Part shown: in pieces, positions 11,276-24,456 of the stretch
Position numbering within the stretch: the first letter of the stretch is position 1
How the letters are laid out: every line of letters starts with the position of its first letter
Assembly (NCBI GenBank): GCA_950022655.1
Contig: OX465579.1
Location: 139,385,118-139,449,117 of the forward strand
Direction of reading: 5' to 3'
Length of the DNA stretch: 64,000 nucleotides
Source of the DNA: Alentia gelatinosa
Lineage: Eukaryota; Annelida; Polychaeta; Phyllodocida; Polynoidae
Made by a program: the position numbers and the translations under genes
The notes under the pieces: model-generated
Seen by the model: the letters and a program-made list of their open reading frames with translations, nothing else
Databases searched by the model: none
What the model was told of the DNA's origin: nothing

Positions 11276-11372
11276 AATAAGTTTATTATTGGGTTCAAAA
11301 TAGTTTTCGAAAGTTTCCGTGTTCCATTTGGGGTTCACTTGTTTCATTCGAAAAAAATAAGTTTATTATTGG
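11276..11372 (+). mobile_element. Small retroinsertion with 17-bp target-site duplication
   Basis: A 17-base direct repeat, aataagtttattattgg, lies at 11276-11292 and again at 11356-11372. It encloses 63 bases ending in a short A run (11351-11357, overlapping the second repeat). A direct repeat of this length around an A-tailed insert is the hallmark of LINE-mediated retroposition. The insert is too short to assign to a SINE or LINE; a 5'-truncated tail is likely. Confidence 0.6.
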
Positions 11373-12235
11373 ATTGGATAATACTGCCTGTAATTGTATA
11401 ACACCGACTGCTCTCAGGAGATTAAAGTGATTAACTTGACTTGCAGTGTTCGCCTTTCCTCCTCTCAGGTCATCGAGATGTGAGGTCACCGTGTCTCTGT
11501 GACTCCACTAAGCAAGAAGTTCTACCCCCCTAAATTAGTCTACAGATGCAGGAAGACAGAAGAAGTTAAGATAATGAACTAGCTATCTAAACAACTACTA
11601 AAGGGTCACTAATTACACCCCCACAACGGTGCAGTAAATATGTTTTTTTTTAGTTTAGTCTAATCAATTAGTCTAAAATCAATAGTTTTAGATCAAATTA
11701 TGATGTTGCCACAATCGTACATTTAAATTAATGTCAACAAAATAATATGAAATTGCTTTGTATGTACTGGTAAAATCTTATTCATATCCAAGCCTTATTT
11801 CTAGGATTTTCTTACTGAAATTAGTAGGTATTTGAATATTCAAATGCTGCTTGGAAATTGTGAGGTGCGTCGGAACTGTAATCACCTTTTTGTACCTAAA
11901 ACTCGATTACGTCGATGTGCAGATGTGCAGTCAATATACCTATCCATGATGCAGACTTTCCCGATCCATCTATAATTTGGGACATTCTTCATCGTAAGGT
12001 CTACATTTCTATCCTATCGGGTCTATAGGGTTTGATAGGAGCAAGAATTTTACTGCAATTAGGTGCAAGAATCATCGACAGGTTATTCTTACACAATTAC
12101 CGTCTCCGATGACAATAGTGTGAGGAACCTCTGGCGTCAGTCTCCATGGTCTCTTTTAGCCTACGTCAGCTGAGAATGACACCTCTCTCAACAGGCGTGA
12201 AGGACTCCCTGGGTTCGCAGTTCAGTGTTAGGGTT
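11373..12235. other. Gene-free stretch
   Basis: No recognisable gene or repeat. AT-rich. Confidence 0.4.
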
Positions 12236-12239
12236 AAGG

Positions 12240-12518
12240 GTATTCCTTTTTAGTTAAAAGCTCATATCTTGGCTCCAGACTTCACTCGGCTTCGGCTCAT
12301 TAAGTCACTATGCCTAAATCCGGTCGTGGTATACGGTGGCCAAGATTATAACGAATCAGGTTTTGATTTTATCCTACCCAGTCTCCTCGATTTTTTGAAA
12401 ATTACGTGATAATAATTCTGTATGCCAATAGTGGCATATAAAACTCTGTATGCCAGTCAGCGTGGCATACGGAAACTCAATATTAAGCCTATGGTATTTT
12501 ATATTAGGGGTAGGATAA
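12240..12518 (+). mobile_element. Hairpin/GGGGTRRGATAA family copy
   Basis: The loop motif of the head hairpin is seen as CACTCGGCTTCGGCTC at about 12284-12299. It is flanked by weakly paired arms (atcttggc near 12276 and ggccaagat near 12338). TTATCCTACCC at 12369-12379 is the left inner box, and GGGGTAGGATAA at 12507-12518 is its inverted partner. Positions 12405-12518 match 2888-3001 at about 91% identity. The head hairpin is more decayed than in the copies at 5.3 and 58.3 kb. There is no coding capacity; an open frame crossing 12422-12859 is not supported as a gene. Confidence 0.7.
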
Positions 12519-15500
12519 TGCCTGCGATGGACTACAATAAACCTTCAAACAATGCTATGATGCAGGGGTCGTCCAATTTCATACTCTCGCAGGGGATGAG
12601 AGGTCCGGCGAATAAGACACTTAGGGATGATAATTTCAGTGAGAATTCTCCAATTCCGTTTAATCACTCCTGTCACCTGAAGAGAGAGGAATCCCCGTTC
12701 ATAGTCTCATTTGAGTGCCCCCGATCGTTTGTGAGGACAAACCTCTGTCAGATTGTCGTAAACAATGTTTTCGTTCCAATAAAGTTTCCGATATCGGTTG
12801 GAAAAAATGTTGCCAGTTTGTATTTGTGTCGTAGCGAACATATTTACCCACAGGCTTGAATTGATGAATTAAGCTGTTCTTGTTATTTTGATCCACTTAC
12901 GCGGCCACAGGGGTATCACCTACCAAGGGAGGTGAACAGGATTATATGGATGATATCAGCCACACCCAAATTTGATTATCAAACCCAACCCAGACTTCTC
13001 CTTGAACATTATGCTTTTGTTTGGACTGATAGTTAACTGAGCCCATATCTCAGGCAGAATTTCATATATAAATACATAATTCATTCTAGTTCAGTAAATA
13101 TTGCAACATTCTTTACGACGATATACAAAGCAATATATTGTTTTGTAGAGACTAAAATCTCACTTCCAAATCTTGCCTTGTCAATGTGCTACGATGCCTT
13201 GTCAATATCATATAATATTTAGATGTGGATGCATCACAGGCCAGCTGAACTTTCTATTCCATCCTAAATACCCTTTTTCAGATTTTTATTTTGACAGAAC
13301 GCTCCTCCGCACCTGCAACTCCTATATGGTGCTTGAGAAACTAGAAAATAGTTTTGAAAGAAAAGTAAAGCAAAGTCTTTTTTTATCTAACTAAAACATT
13401 CCCTCTGCCGTTAATATTTTATTTGACACATCTAGTTCTTATTTATATGTTTTAACAAAGGGCAAGAAAAGTATCCAACCCTTTAATCAGTAGCCTAATA
13501 TGTCGCTCTTGAAAGCCGCTGTCATCAATCCTGACGTAGATGCCAAAAGCCTGGTCATAGGAGATGGAAGTTTTCCTTTGAAAATTAATGAAGAAGAGAG
13601 CAGTAGACAGGATTATTTTAGGTTACATGTAGTGAAGTAAAATATGTTTGATAAGAGTCGTTTCATTAGGCAAGCAATACCCCTTATCCCTGGATAAAAT
13701 AGAGGAGGCTGGAGTTTGGCAAATAAATTCTATTGAATTTAATATACATTGTAGCTAAATCACATTTTCTTTTATTGATTTTAAGTGGCTTCCTTTCAGG
13801 ATAGTGTAAGTTCGGCAAGATATTCTTGCAATTTAAGTGCTTCCGTGATTTATTGAACCTTATTTCATTTTTATTTTTTAGTTTAAGCAGCTTTTATTGC
13901 CATTCAAATTGGCTGCGTAATACATTTACACAGGTCTTTCGACCTTTAGCCTAGCAATTTGGAGCCCTTTGTCATGAATTGCTACTAAAGTTTGCCCAGT
14001 TAGTGGATTAGTCTACAATGGAAAAAAATATAAAAAGATTAGACTTTTATCCCTTTTGTGTCCCTGTATACATCATGGTGGCGCCAGAAGTCATTTGGTC
14101 ATGAGAGCGTACAATTCTGATTTGTGCTCGATTTGATATAACAATATTTTCCTTGGGCAATATATTTGTCTAATCAAATACGTTTTACAGATTATGCACG
14201 GCCAGCGTTTGTTCCTACTTAGACCTGCAGGTCACTGACATGATGCATGTCAACTATGGAACATTTAGGTCTTAGAAAGGCTTTTTGGTGATTCTTGTAA
14301 TTGGACGTGTCCCTATTTAGGACTGTCAACCAACATACTAACTACCGTACTACCACGCGTCTCCGCTGTTTCCTTTTTCCCACTTACCGGACTTCCTGTC
14401 ACTAGTCGCCGAGGCCATTCTCGTCAGTCCCACGGGAATAAGACTGGTCACCAAAGTAGGACCTCAGCCCATTGCCCATCCATTCCATCTTTGGTACTTT
14501 GGTAGACCCCAATGAAGGCGATGTCAGATAGAATCAATGTCCACCAGGAGTCATTCCTAAGGGCAAAGGTCTCTTGTCATTGAACAATGTTGGCTGATGT
14601 GATAGTTTTAACCAAGAGGGAAAAAATGCTTAGCATGAAATATTTAAACAGATATGTTCATGTGCGAGACCGTAGGGTAAAAAACCACGCCAAGCGAGTG
14701 AAGGAAAGATTTGGGGAATTTGACAGTGTGATTTACCAATCAACAGGTTTGGTAATCCATACTAGGGTGCCCCTGAAATCAACTTAAAAAGGTTGCTTTT
14801 GCAAAGTTCAGTAATGTTGAGTAATGTCACTATGCCATTTCTATCATATTGTTACATGTTCTCTTCGCACATCCTATGATGTTCACTTTAAAGGTGGTAT
14901 CTGAATCCGCAACTATCATCGTATCATTCATGATAGTTTTTAACCAGTTTATAGCACGAAGAAAACAAATCATTTATTAATTCTGTTGAAAATAGTAAGC
15001 TATGAAGACGTGTGTGATTTGCGTCATCTCGTCTCATAAACACTACAAGAAATGATTTTCTGATGTATCAGTGAAATCGACCTTTACTATGACCTGATCA
15101 TGTATTTCTTCACCTTTGAACCTCGAAATAGATTATGACAAATGAAAAAGAGGCCCAGAGTGTCTTGTCTATTTTAGTTAATATCATTCAGATCTTGTTG
15201 GTCGGAAAAAGAGGACACCCAAATCGGTCGCACTAATTATCTGAACAAACAACACTCATTTGTGAGATATTAGTGAAGACACTGAAATTTATTATCTACC
15301 AGTTTTAGTCTCACAACTGTACTTGTATTTATAAAGGTTACTGATATTTGTGAGAAATTTGCGATTTTCAAGGAGCAAGTTCTGTTTAGTTTTTATCTGG
15401 ATATACACCAGGTACTAAATAGAAATTAATAGGGGGATAACTACAATGAACTGCATGAGTGCCAAGCTAATCAATTCTGGATATATGTCTGCCATCACAT

Positions 15501-17605
15501 TATTGTATCTAAAAGGGATGTTTTCCAAAAGAATGTAAGTATGTGATTCACGAGCAAAATCGTGCAAAAATACATATCTGAAACATTTAAAGATAGTTAC
15601 TTGTGTGTAACAAATGGGAAATTAATGTAGCTATCATTCCCGTAGTATTCGACTAGTTGCAAGTATAATTTTTATCGACTATTGAACAAATACCATAAAC
15701 GTTAAATGAGTACATATAGTATCAGCGCTTGTGCCCACAAATATAACGTTTTTAACCAGAAAATTAATTGCCCAAACCTAGTCCTCAAACAGGGACTTGT
15801 ACAGTCTAGCGCATCAATATCTATAGAAAAATCCATGTTGCGTGGAACCTTACTGAGTAAAATATACTTTCCAGCACGCTACCTAATGAGACTGGGCCTT
15901 GGGTGGCTAGAAGCTTGACGCAGGGATATGACACAGGATACTATATACTACCACAAGCTGATCGGATAGCACCTCCAGGAGCTGTCCCCTGGAGAAGACG
16001 GGAGTCTCTAGCACCTATGAGGACACTACTGGCACCTGGTGGCGTAAGTCTGGCCCCCAACGCCTCCGGGCAGAGCAAATCGTATATGTGATACCCTACG
16101 CTCCATCAACTTGTGAGAGTCCCTCTGTGTGCGCTTCTCTATATCATTCTCTTTCTCACTTGCGAGATCTACGTCTGTGAGTTATATTAGAGTCTACCAG
16201 AGATTCATATGGAAGAGAAGAGGGGCAGGTTTATCACGCTCCTGCTTGCTCACAGAAAAGGAGCAAGAAAAGCATATCTTGAATATGGGATGAGAATGTA
16301 TGAAGATTAAAGTTAAACATTAATTGATGAATCTTATGGATCGAATTTCACATGATCCTCTCTGGCCTCGAACCCATTACCTCCTGTTAACAATAAATGT
16401 GTGGAAAATCACCGGCATCACTTTATTGTGAAGCTGAATTCTTTTTAGTATATGCAGTGGTCAGCACATGTGTAATGCTCTCACCATCATCGTGAAAAGA
16501 AACAAGGATTCTTGGCAAAGAGTAGACATTGATCAATAGGAGTATTGAAAATGAAAACCGAAACAGAATGATGATAATTATGATTTACATGACAGGTTAA
16601 ATTTGCTGACAGTGCAGCAGAATTACTGAGATACTGATTATGTTTTGATGAGAATAAAAATTATATGAGTCTCGTAGGTATGTATTCAGTAGCTCGTTGT
16701 GGTCCTCATCGTACATTGTGCCTGTTTATCCATTGCTTCTAATCACAAGTACTAAGTACGCCATCACCTAATCACGATTGCAATATACTACTCATAGTCA
16801 ATTAGGGCGACATAGCCTGACATAAATGATACTTTATATACTACTAATATGCTACCCATGCGTGCTCCTAGGGCGGTACCGATTATTTCAGATAGAAAAG
16901 GTGGGCGGGTAGCAAAAACCCTAAGGTCTAGATGTCACACAATTGAGAAGGAGAAATACAGTCTCAAAAACTAGCGAACACGAAAGGTCTCAAACCCACC
17001 GTTCATGTTCTTAATTTCTAATGTTCACAGATTGAACAAAATTCCTATAAAGATAGAAAACATAATCAATTTGTTAAATATATAATATCATATAGTAAGA
17101 ATTTGTGCTGCATGCATTCACAATCTGAAATACACTCTTTGCTTCGGGGGAGTGGCTGGCTGGGCAGGAGATCGGATCCAACCAACCGCTAAGTCGTAGC
17201 TCAGCACAGACAGGGATTGATGGCCAATCTAGGGCTTCGGAGGATACATTTTACTCTTGAGTCGATGGGAGCGGAGTCCACGAATTTCTCCAGGTGGTAT
17301 CGTTTTATATCAATTTGTTATCGACTGCTCCAGACAAAATGTAGTTCCTGAAATGTTCTGAGCTTCTTTTGTGAAAAAGGGGGATCATTTTAATCTAGCA
17401 TTATCAGTATCCTTTATATATGTCATTCGGCGATTGGCTTTCAATGTTTCTATCCCTCCAGTTTATAATGACTGATTAATTCCCTGACCTTTGATATACA
17501 CTATTTGATATTTCCCCCATCATTACGTACATGACTATGGTACCTTTACCGCTCTACTTTGCACATTAAACTATCAGTTTTATAAATATGTTGTGGCGTT
17601 ACCCG
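12519..17605. other. Gene-free stretch
   Basis: I see no supported genes, repeats or RNA genes. It is AT-rich with short random frames. A minus-strand string GGTTCGAGGCC near 16360-16372 resembles a pol III B box, but no A box or tRNA fold accompanies it. Confidence 0.4.
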
Positions 17606-17607
17606 AC

Positions 17608-17700
17608 ATTTACACTAGACGATTATAAGCAGCGATTCTTGAATGAAGCACGAACTGACGTCTTTCAGCCGTAGAAGGCTAGAAATCGTCTGGTGTAAGT
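17608..17700. mobile_element. Short MITE-like element, about 93 bp
   Basis: The left end acatttacactagacgat (about 17608-17624) pairs with the right end atcgtctggtgtaagt (17685-17700), agreeing at about 14 of 16 positions. A third, partial copy, atcgtctgatta, lies just downstream near 17723. The following sequence catgcaatttggcaccac (about 17754-17771) recurs at 34163-34180, within the MITE at 34.04-34.32 kb, which suggests a shared family history. No coding capacity. Confidence 0.5.
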
Positions 17701-20700
17701 TCCAAGTGAAAGGCGACTACAGATCGTCTGATTAGTTCTGTTTATATCAAACCATGCAATTTGGCACCACCTGGCGATTATGTAGAATACTTGACGGCCG
17801 ACGAACTTTTCAAGCTGGCTTGATTAGTTGTATAAACAATGGACGATTTTGTAAAATCTCAGTCTTCGACCACCTCTCTTTAGCGAGTGTGCCCGACTCC
17901 TAGCAGAGGGAGCCAAAAGCACACAGAGAAGTTAATTCCACCGTTGTCGGAGGCAGTGGCGACACTGTCATAGGCTAGGCGTACATAGAAAAGAAAATCC
18001 CCCTCAGATAGGTTGAAAGAATTTCCCGCCGCTCTTTGTCAGATTTTTGCGCCAATGAAAAAGCAGGGATCTGATCATGTGATCATCTAAACCAATCATG
18101 GTTGAGTTCTGTTGGAGAAACAAACATGTTCATGTCTGACAGGATCAGACACTTGCTCGGTAGTCGCGTTGGTCGTCACGTTCCCTATCTTTATGTTCAT
18201 ATAAGCTGGGCGGCAAATACAGCCATTACGTCCTCGTTTACAAACATAACCTGTGTAATATACGCTACTTATGCAGGCGCACAATAGGGGCGTATTCTTA
18301 TCTATTAACCATCAATATAATATTATATATGGCCTATCCGTACGTTTACACCATGGTATATAGATTGATGAACTGCACTTCTCATGCTATGACTATTTCT
18401 TGATCTGACGGATAATTGTGTCGTCGAATACACAACTTCGTCATTGGGAATGTAAACGCAATCATTATCTAATGTGTTTAGACTCCTTTCTTCACCATAA
18501 TACATAATTCAGATAAAGTCACTAACCTGGCATTATTTCCTACTCGCAACATTTCTTTCCTACTTTAAGAATCCGGGTCTGATGAAGATATGCGGTCTCA
18601 CGCTGGACCACTATGGGCAGTCTATCAGACAGGGTGATGATGTAATATTGAGGTTCCTACCTTGTGTGAGAGCCGCCTCATTAAGACTGTGACTTGGGGT
18701 GTAGTGGGCTGACAGGGGATCAGAGATCACCAGGGAAATGCAGGAGCTGAGATACTCGCCGTGAAAAAGCCGCTTAAAGAGCAGTCCCTGTGCTCTCGTG
18801 TGACCCCCGCCAAGCACAGACTTGACCGTGGTGATATGGTCTTCGCGTTGGTTATCAATATATGTTTAAAGGACCTCAGCTGTCAACCATTTTTCGTTGA
18901 TAACCTTATTTTGGCTATATTTCGAAACTGATTTAAAGCGAATTCTAAACGGTTGAGACCAGTGAATTCCTTGTCAAATTATCAACGCAGTGCAACACTC
19001 TCAAATCTGAAGTTGAATTAGATATGTACATAAAAACATAAGCGTAACGTTGAGTTCTTCAATGGTCAGGTATTTGTGTGATTTGTATTTAGGTAAACAA
19101 TGTTGTATAACCTTTTGTTTTAATGGCAATAGTTTATTTCTTATAATTATATGCTGAATATCTCTCTATAAATACATCCCCTGGTTAAAGTGATAGTACA
19201 TAATGACACGGGAAAAAGAATACATAATTGCACGGAAATAAGATTCAATTCATGGTGACATAATCTCAGTTTACAGTATGACGTTTATAGAAAAGCAGCA
19301 TGTCAAATCCCAAGGTCTTCCTGCATTAATTGCTTTGCTGTCTAGGGACAAATTATTAGGGCAACATGCGACTGCAATTTCTCCTCTCACCAATCCACAT
19401 TTGTCAGATCCAATTACAATCCTTTTCTCCAATACGTAGTTGTCCCTTACATAATGAAAAAATCAAATCCGCGAACACTAAAAGTCCTTAACCACGCGGT
19501 TAAAGACAAACTGAATGAAATCCACCTCGGACATTGAGGACCTAACATGATTATGCTGCCTGCCTTGTTCATTAACAGGGATGGTGCTAGCTTCGCCCTT
19601 CGCACCGCACCCCCACCTCCTCCTCGGCGAAAGGCCCTTACAAGAGAGCCCTCAAGCTAGGAGCTGCTCAAGAGCCCGTTGTGCCGGTGTAAGTGGTGAG
19701 CACTACGGCCTCTGTAACAGGGTAATATCACGGGTCCTACTCTGTACCAAACCAAAGCAACCCTACCTCTGTGGAGTCACAGAACTATGCAGAGGTACTA
19801 CATCATAGATCGACCAGAAATGGAAGCAACGAAGAGGAACTACCGTGGTGATGGAGGACAGACCTGAACATTGTTCGTTGAATACAACCACTGGAGGTTG
19901 GGCCACGGTTGCGTTGAGTTGCTCAATGAATCGTCCAGTATTTATAAGAGCGTGAGCAGCTTGGGTGAATATATGTCTCAATAAGCGGATGTCACGGTAC
20001 ACGCGTGAAATAACGATGGGTTCATGTCGTTCGCGCTCGAGGTCAGATGGGATAATTGACAAGGTTATGTATGGCAGTTCGGGGAGTAGGAGTAGGAGTC
20101 TACAAGTAATTTATCATGACAGTTTGATGTTATCGCTATACTTTAATCAATATGTTATTTCAAAATATTTTCAAACATGATTCAATGCTATTTAGAAACG
20201 GAGGTGAGAAGTCATTTTCTCGGGATACCTGATATCAATTATAAAAGAAGGATGTGATTCCATGTAGATAACAATCAGATTGAGGTGAGAGGGGAATAAA
20301 TTTCACCCTTTTGAGTTCATTGAAACACAATTGTGATGACATTGACAAAGTTGACGAGGGTAGATGGTAAGTGGTCGGGGTTGGTTCTTGGGATTACTCG
20401 TCTTTTGCCCAAACAGAAAATTAATCTACCCTGACACACCTTCAATTCCCCTGCAATTTAAATCCCTCACCATTGAATGCTGGTGCCCTACACCTTTACC
20501 TCCTCTGTAGTGGGCCTATGGTATCTACTTCACCTCAGCAATTGATATGGTAATGCCAACCATTTATTAGCTGTTTCCATTTACAGTGTATTACCATACT
20601 GGTGTAAAATAGTCTTAAACAGGCCAGGAAATGCTGTTCAATGTGTGATAGATTTCGTTTTGGTCGATAAAAGGGCCATAGCAGAAGCAACGTCTCTCTC

Positions 20701-23700
20701 AGCTTTTAATGAGAAATTAGCTGCGCTCAAGGTCATGGTGAAGGGCACACATACACAGACGTATTTCCCAGGCTTCTGACGGTTGGAGGTGACCACGTTA
20801 TGATGAAGGTCACGTGGAAGGGGACAAATCATTCATTATGTGGCAGATCAAAAGGCGGGTCCCATGTTTAAGGCCTCGTATTTAGATGGAAGGTGCTGGG
20901 TTCCCTGAGTCAATGGGTTCTGGGCATATGCGCACTTGCATAGAGTGATAGTGGTTGATTGGATATTTTGAAAAAGAGGGAATCGCATTTTCATAAAGTG
21001 TAAAAAAATAATAGGACAGGACTAGACAAGAGAGAAGGTCGAAGCTTTCTTATAAGTATGTTCAGCCCTGATTTGAAACTAGAATTTGCATGGCGGTTAT
21101 GAACTATAATTTAGGTATTATATCTATTTATATGAACAACATTTATTTATAAAAGACCTAGCTACAAGAACGTTGTGTATAGGTAGGAAGAGGTAAATCA
21201 TTGCTATGTACACATTCTATATTGCATGGAACGAAATAAAGAAAGGTCAAACTGCAGCAGTGTAACACCTGTAGAACACTTGTCTGAGAGCAGTGTGTAT
21301 TGAGCTGTGCAAGAGCTTCTCATCATATAAGCCAAAGGTCACAAGTAAGCCTTATCACTAACTACGGCCTTGGGAATAGAACCCCAGAGATAGCGAGCTT
21401 ATCGACGAAAGCATATATAATATCCAGTCAGGACTAAGGCCTCTTTTTTTCGCACTTTTCCTTAACAACCTAGGTAAAAGTTGTATACATAGTAAATATA
21501 TGCAATATGCCGACGTTCTTGTTTTTTATGTCTCATATCTAGCACTTGACAAACTGAAAGATCCTAACCGACAGGGGTAAAAGAAGCTTTCTCACGATCA
21601 ATGTTAAAAAGAAAAAGAACATGTTGTTTTCCACTGTGCACAAACTAGAACAGCCCCCTGGACTGAGTCTCGTTTTGGAAGGCAATTCAATCTTTACATG
21701 CTCTCATTACATGTACTTATATCTCGGTGTGCACATAGATTCATGTGGGTTCGAAATCCTTTCGTTTGAGATGGGCGTAAAGACGTCCTTTTCTCGTACA
21801 GAAAAGATTCATGTTTAACATTGGTACCGCATGTAAACCATGTCGTAAAATTTGGAAGGTTGTTAAGATTTGGACAAATCTGAGGATACCTATGGAAGCC
21901 GTTGCAATACTGCTCATTTGCTCATGAGAGCTATCGTAAAACTGACCAAAATGCCATTAGAGAATTGCATATTCGTGGCCTAAACATAGATATACAAGGC
22001 GGCTACAACTAGCATTCCGGTAATTTGGCCTAAAGATCAGTACCCCCCAACTTCAACAGAAATAGCTTCGCCAGCTTTGTTTGTTACTGAGGCAAAGCCA
22101 AGCGGCATGCAATATCGAGCCCTTGTTTGTTTGCACCCGAATGCTAGGGTCGAGATCGATTGGACTAATGAACATCTGAATCCCGAAATCTAAATCCGAT
22201 TTTGATGCGAACGCTGACACGAAATGTAACCTGGTGTCTAGTTCCTAAAATGGCAAGGTACACCACACGTGCACCAAAACGTTAATATGACCTCCCAATT
22301 CTGTCTTTCGAGAGATGAAAACTATATCATTCAAGGGTGCCTCCTTACCGTATCTGCAGAAAATGTCACGTTTGGCATATATTAGCAGAAAGCAAATGTC
22401 CTTCTAGAATTTGCCATTTTAGGTAAGCCTGGTTTTTCTCCCAATCAAATTGTCTGAATGTAATGAAAATGAACTCATTTATACTTCTTGGTACCTCGTG
22501 TTATAGAGCCTCATTCGAATTAAACGTCTTCTGCCTTATAATTTGTGTCACAATATCACCATTTTGGTAATACAACATTACTCATTGTGCTGTCATTGAT
22601 GGGTCCATCTTAATGGTAATCACTAAGCATGTAAGGGGATTAACTACGAGGAGAGATGCATACTAACAGTGAAATTATGCACCAGGGTGATGCCATTAAC
22701 GGGGCGAAATAGGTGGTATTGACTACTTTATGGTACATGATAAGTTGTAGCAGAATGTGTTTTCTCAATATTAAGCAGACCACATTTACTATAGGAGTGA
22801 TAACATAGTTAATCCTTTGAAATTCTAGGATTAGTTCCTGACACAAAACGTTAAGCTACGTACATTTACTACTCTACTGATAGTAATCCCAGCAACCAGT
22901 TTATGAACTGTGATTTCATGTAATTGAATATGAATACTAGTCCCATAAGAAGTTGAGGTCAATCGTTTCCTAAGAAAGATATCATGATTTAGAAGTTAAA
23001 TCAAGATCAGCATTGAATCGTAGTCCTGCCCAGAAAAAAACTTCCCTAACACAGTTATTGTTGTGCACATATGTTTACACAACTACCATTCGGAAACAGC
23101 AGATTCCTTTCTTTTTTTTGAGCAATGAGTTTTCATTCTCCATAAAGGTACATTCTTCTGATTCATGGATACTCTTTGGTTGGTGGCATAATCTACATTG
23201 TGCATTCTAGTTGTACCATGTGGTCGACTTCACTTCTGTTACAGTTATTTTTCTGTGTTTTTTTTTGTTGTTTTTAGACATAATTTTTAAGTATCTAACT
23301 TTCTTGACACTAGGCCATTACTCACTAATTTTCTATTTATTGTTTGTTTTTCCCTTTTTTTAAATCTATTGATACATAGTTAGAGGCTCGTATGTTTACT
23401 TTCATCTTATAGTCTCTTGATTTCCTTTGCTTCACAAATCTTTGAGTTCACACCTATTTCAGTCTAACATCTAAGTGAGGGGATTTTCTTTTTTATAACC
23501 CGCCCTCAATACAAACATCAAAGTTTTACATTTTCACATGTTTTATCCGATTTTATAATTTTGGATGCATGGTTTGAGTGTTTCCTTACATCTTAAAGCT
23601 CAGTTAATTCAGTACAGTCATTCTCGTTTCATTCTTGAGAAGGTTATTCATTTTGAAATATTTCCTAATGGTCAACTGAATCAGATATCTGAAATACTTC

Positions 23701-24165
23701 TTTGCCCCTGTCTGAACAAGATATCTTCATACCCTGATATCGTTTCATTCCCCTAGTATTTGTCTCAAGGGGTTTGTTATATTCTGGTTATATCAAACAT
23801 TAATCCTGGACCTATACTAACTACTTAGACACTCGTAATATGGGAAAGGTGCAAAGGACTTCACAAAAGAGTTGCTGATAATGATATTTTGAACCTAATA
23901 AAAGGTTTGTACATGATCAATAGCACTGGAAATTTGCAGAATATACAGATTCCTTTTTGGTTAGATACATTTCCCTCCAGCGAGATACTGTTGTCGCCCA
24001 TGGGCAATATGGTAGGCCAGTCATCCCATTCTCTAGTCTCCTGAAGACTGTCTATTACCCATATATATGTAAGCCGTGGTTGGAATAGGAATACTTTCTG
24101 GTGTGAGTCGGGGAGACCCCGATTCCGACTGGTCAATAATAGGCATTTAGCTGGGAGCAGTGCTT
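17701..24165. other. Gene-free stretch
   Basis: No supported gene, RNA gene or long repeat was found. Open frames here are short and lack recognisable domains, and several would need non-ATG starts. Confidence 0.4.
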
Positions 24166-24169
24166 CATG

Positions 24170-24456
24170 GTGACAGGTCTTCTTGACGTTTCCCCTCGGC
24201 GCCCGTCTGACCTGCCACCGCCTCCCCACAGGCCCCCCGCCAGTCCCGGCCACCATGCCAGCCCTCCACACTGCCGGTCTCACCTCCTCCACGCACGCCA
24301 CCAGCCCCGACACGCCACAGCACCACTAGGAGACACCACCAAACGTCTCGAAAACGTCACGACACATGACGTGATGACGCGAGACGCTAACCCTAATCAA
24401 ACGTCACCGTTACTTCGATCGTCAACGCAACTTACGTCAGGGTCCCCATGACGTCA
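24170..24456 (-). promoter_or_regulatory. CpG-rich block with a cluster of CRE/ATF half-sites
   Basis: Within 24355-24456 there are seven TGACG/CGTCA half-sites, starting at 24355, 24367, 24375, 24402, 24420, 24435 and 24449. They include one full palindromic CRE, TGACGTCA, at 24449-24456 and one TTACGTCA at 24432-24439. Chance expectation is about 0.2 such sites per 100 bases. The adjacent 24180-24320 is strongly GC-rich. Known: CREB/ATF bZIP proteins bind such sites in promoters and enhancers. Inferred: this is a regulatory region, possibly for a leftward transcript, since GGAG|GTGAGA on the minus strand (about 24277-24286) resembles a splice donor. No gene is proven. Confidence 0.45.

Noticed and set aside
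12422..12859. Open frame of 145 codons on the plus strand
   Set aside because: Its first third lies inside a repeated hairpin-family element and the rest shows no domain; likely chance.
16355..16460. Possible tRNA-derived SINE suggested by GGTTCGAGGCC on the minus strand
   Set aside because: No A box at the proper distance, no cloverleaf and no A- or T-rich tail.
21745..21760. GGTTCGAAATCC resembling a pol III B box
   Set aside because: One base too long for the consensus and no accompanying A box or tRNA fold.
23861..24313. 150-codon open frame on the minus strand below the CRE cluster
   Set aside because: It starts at GTG, the GC-rich half is low-complexity Gly/Arg, and the other half looks like random translation; a first exon here is possible but not supported as a 150-residue protein.
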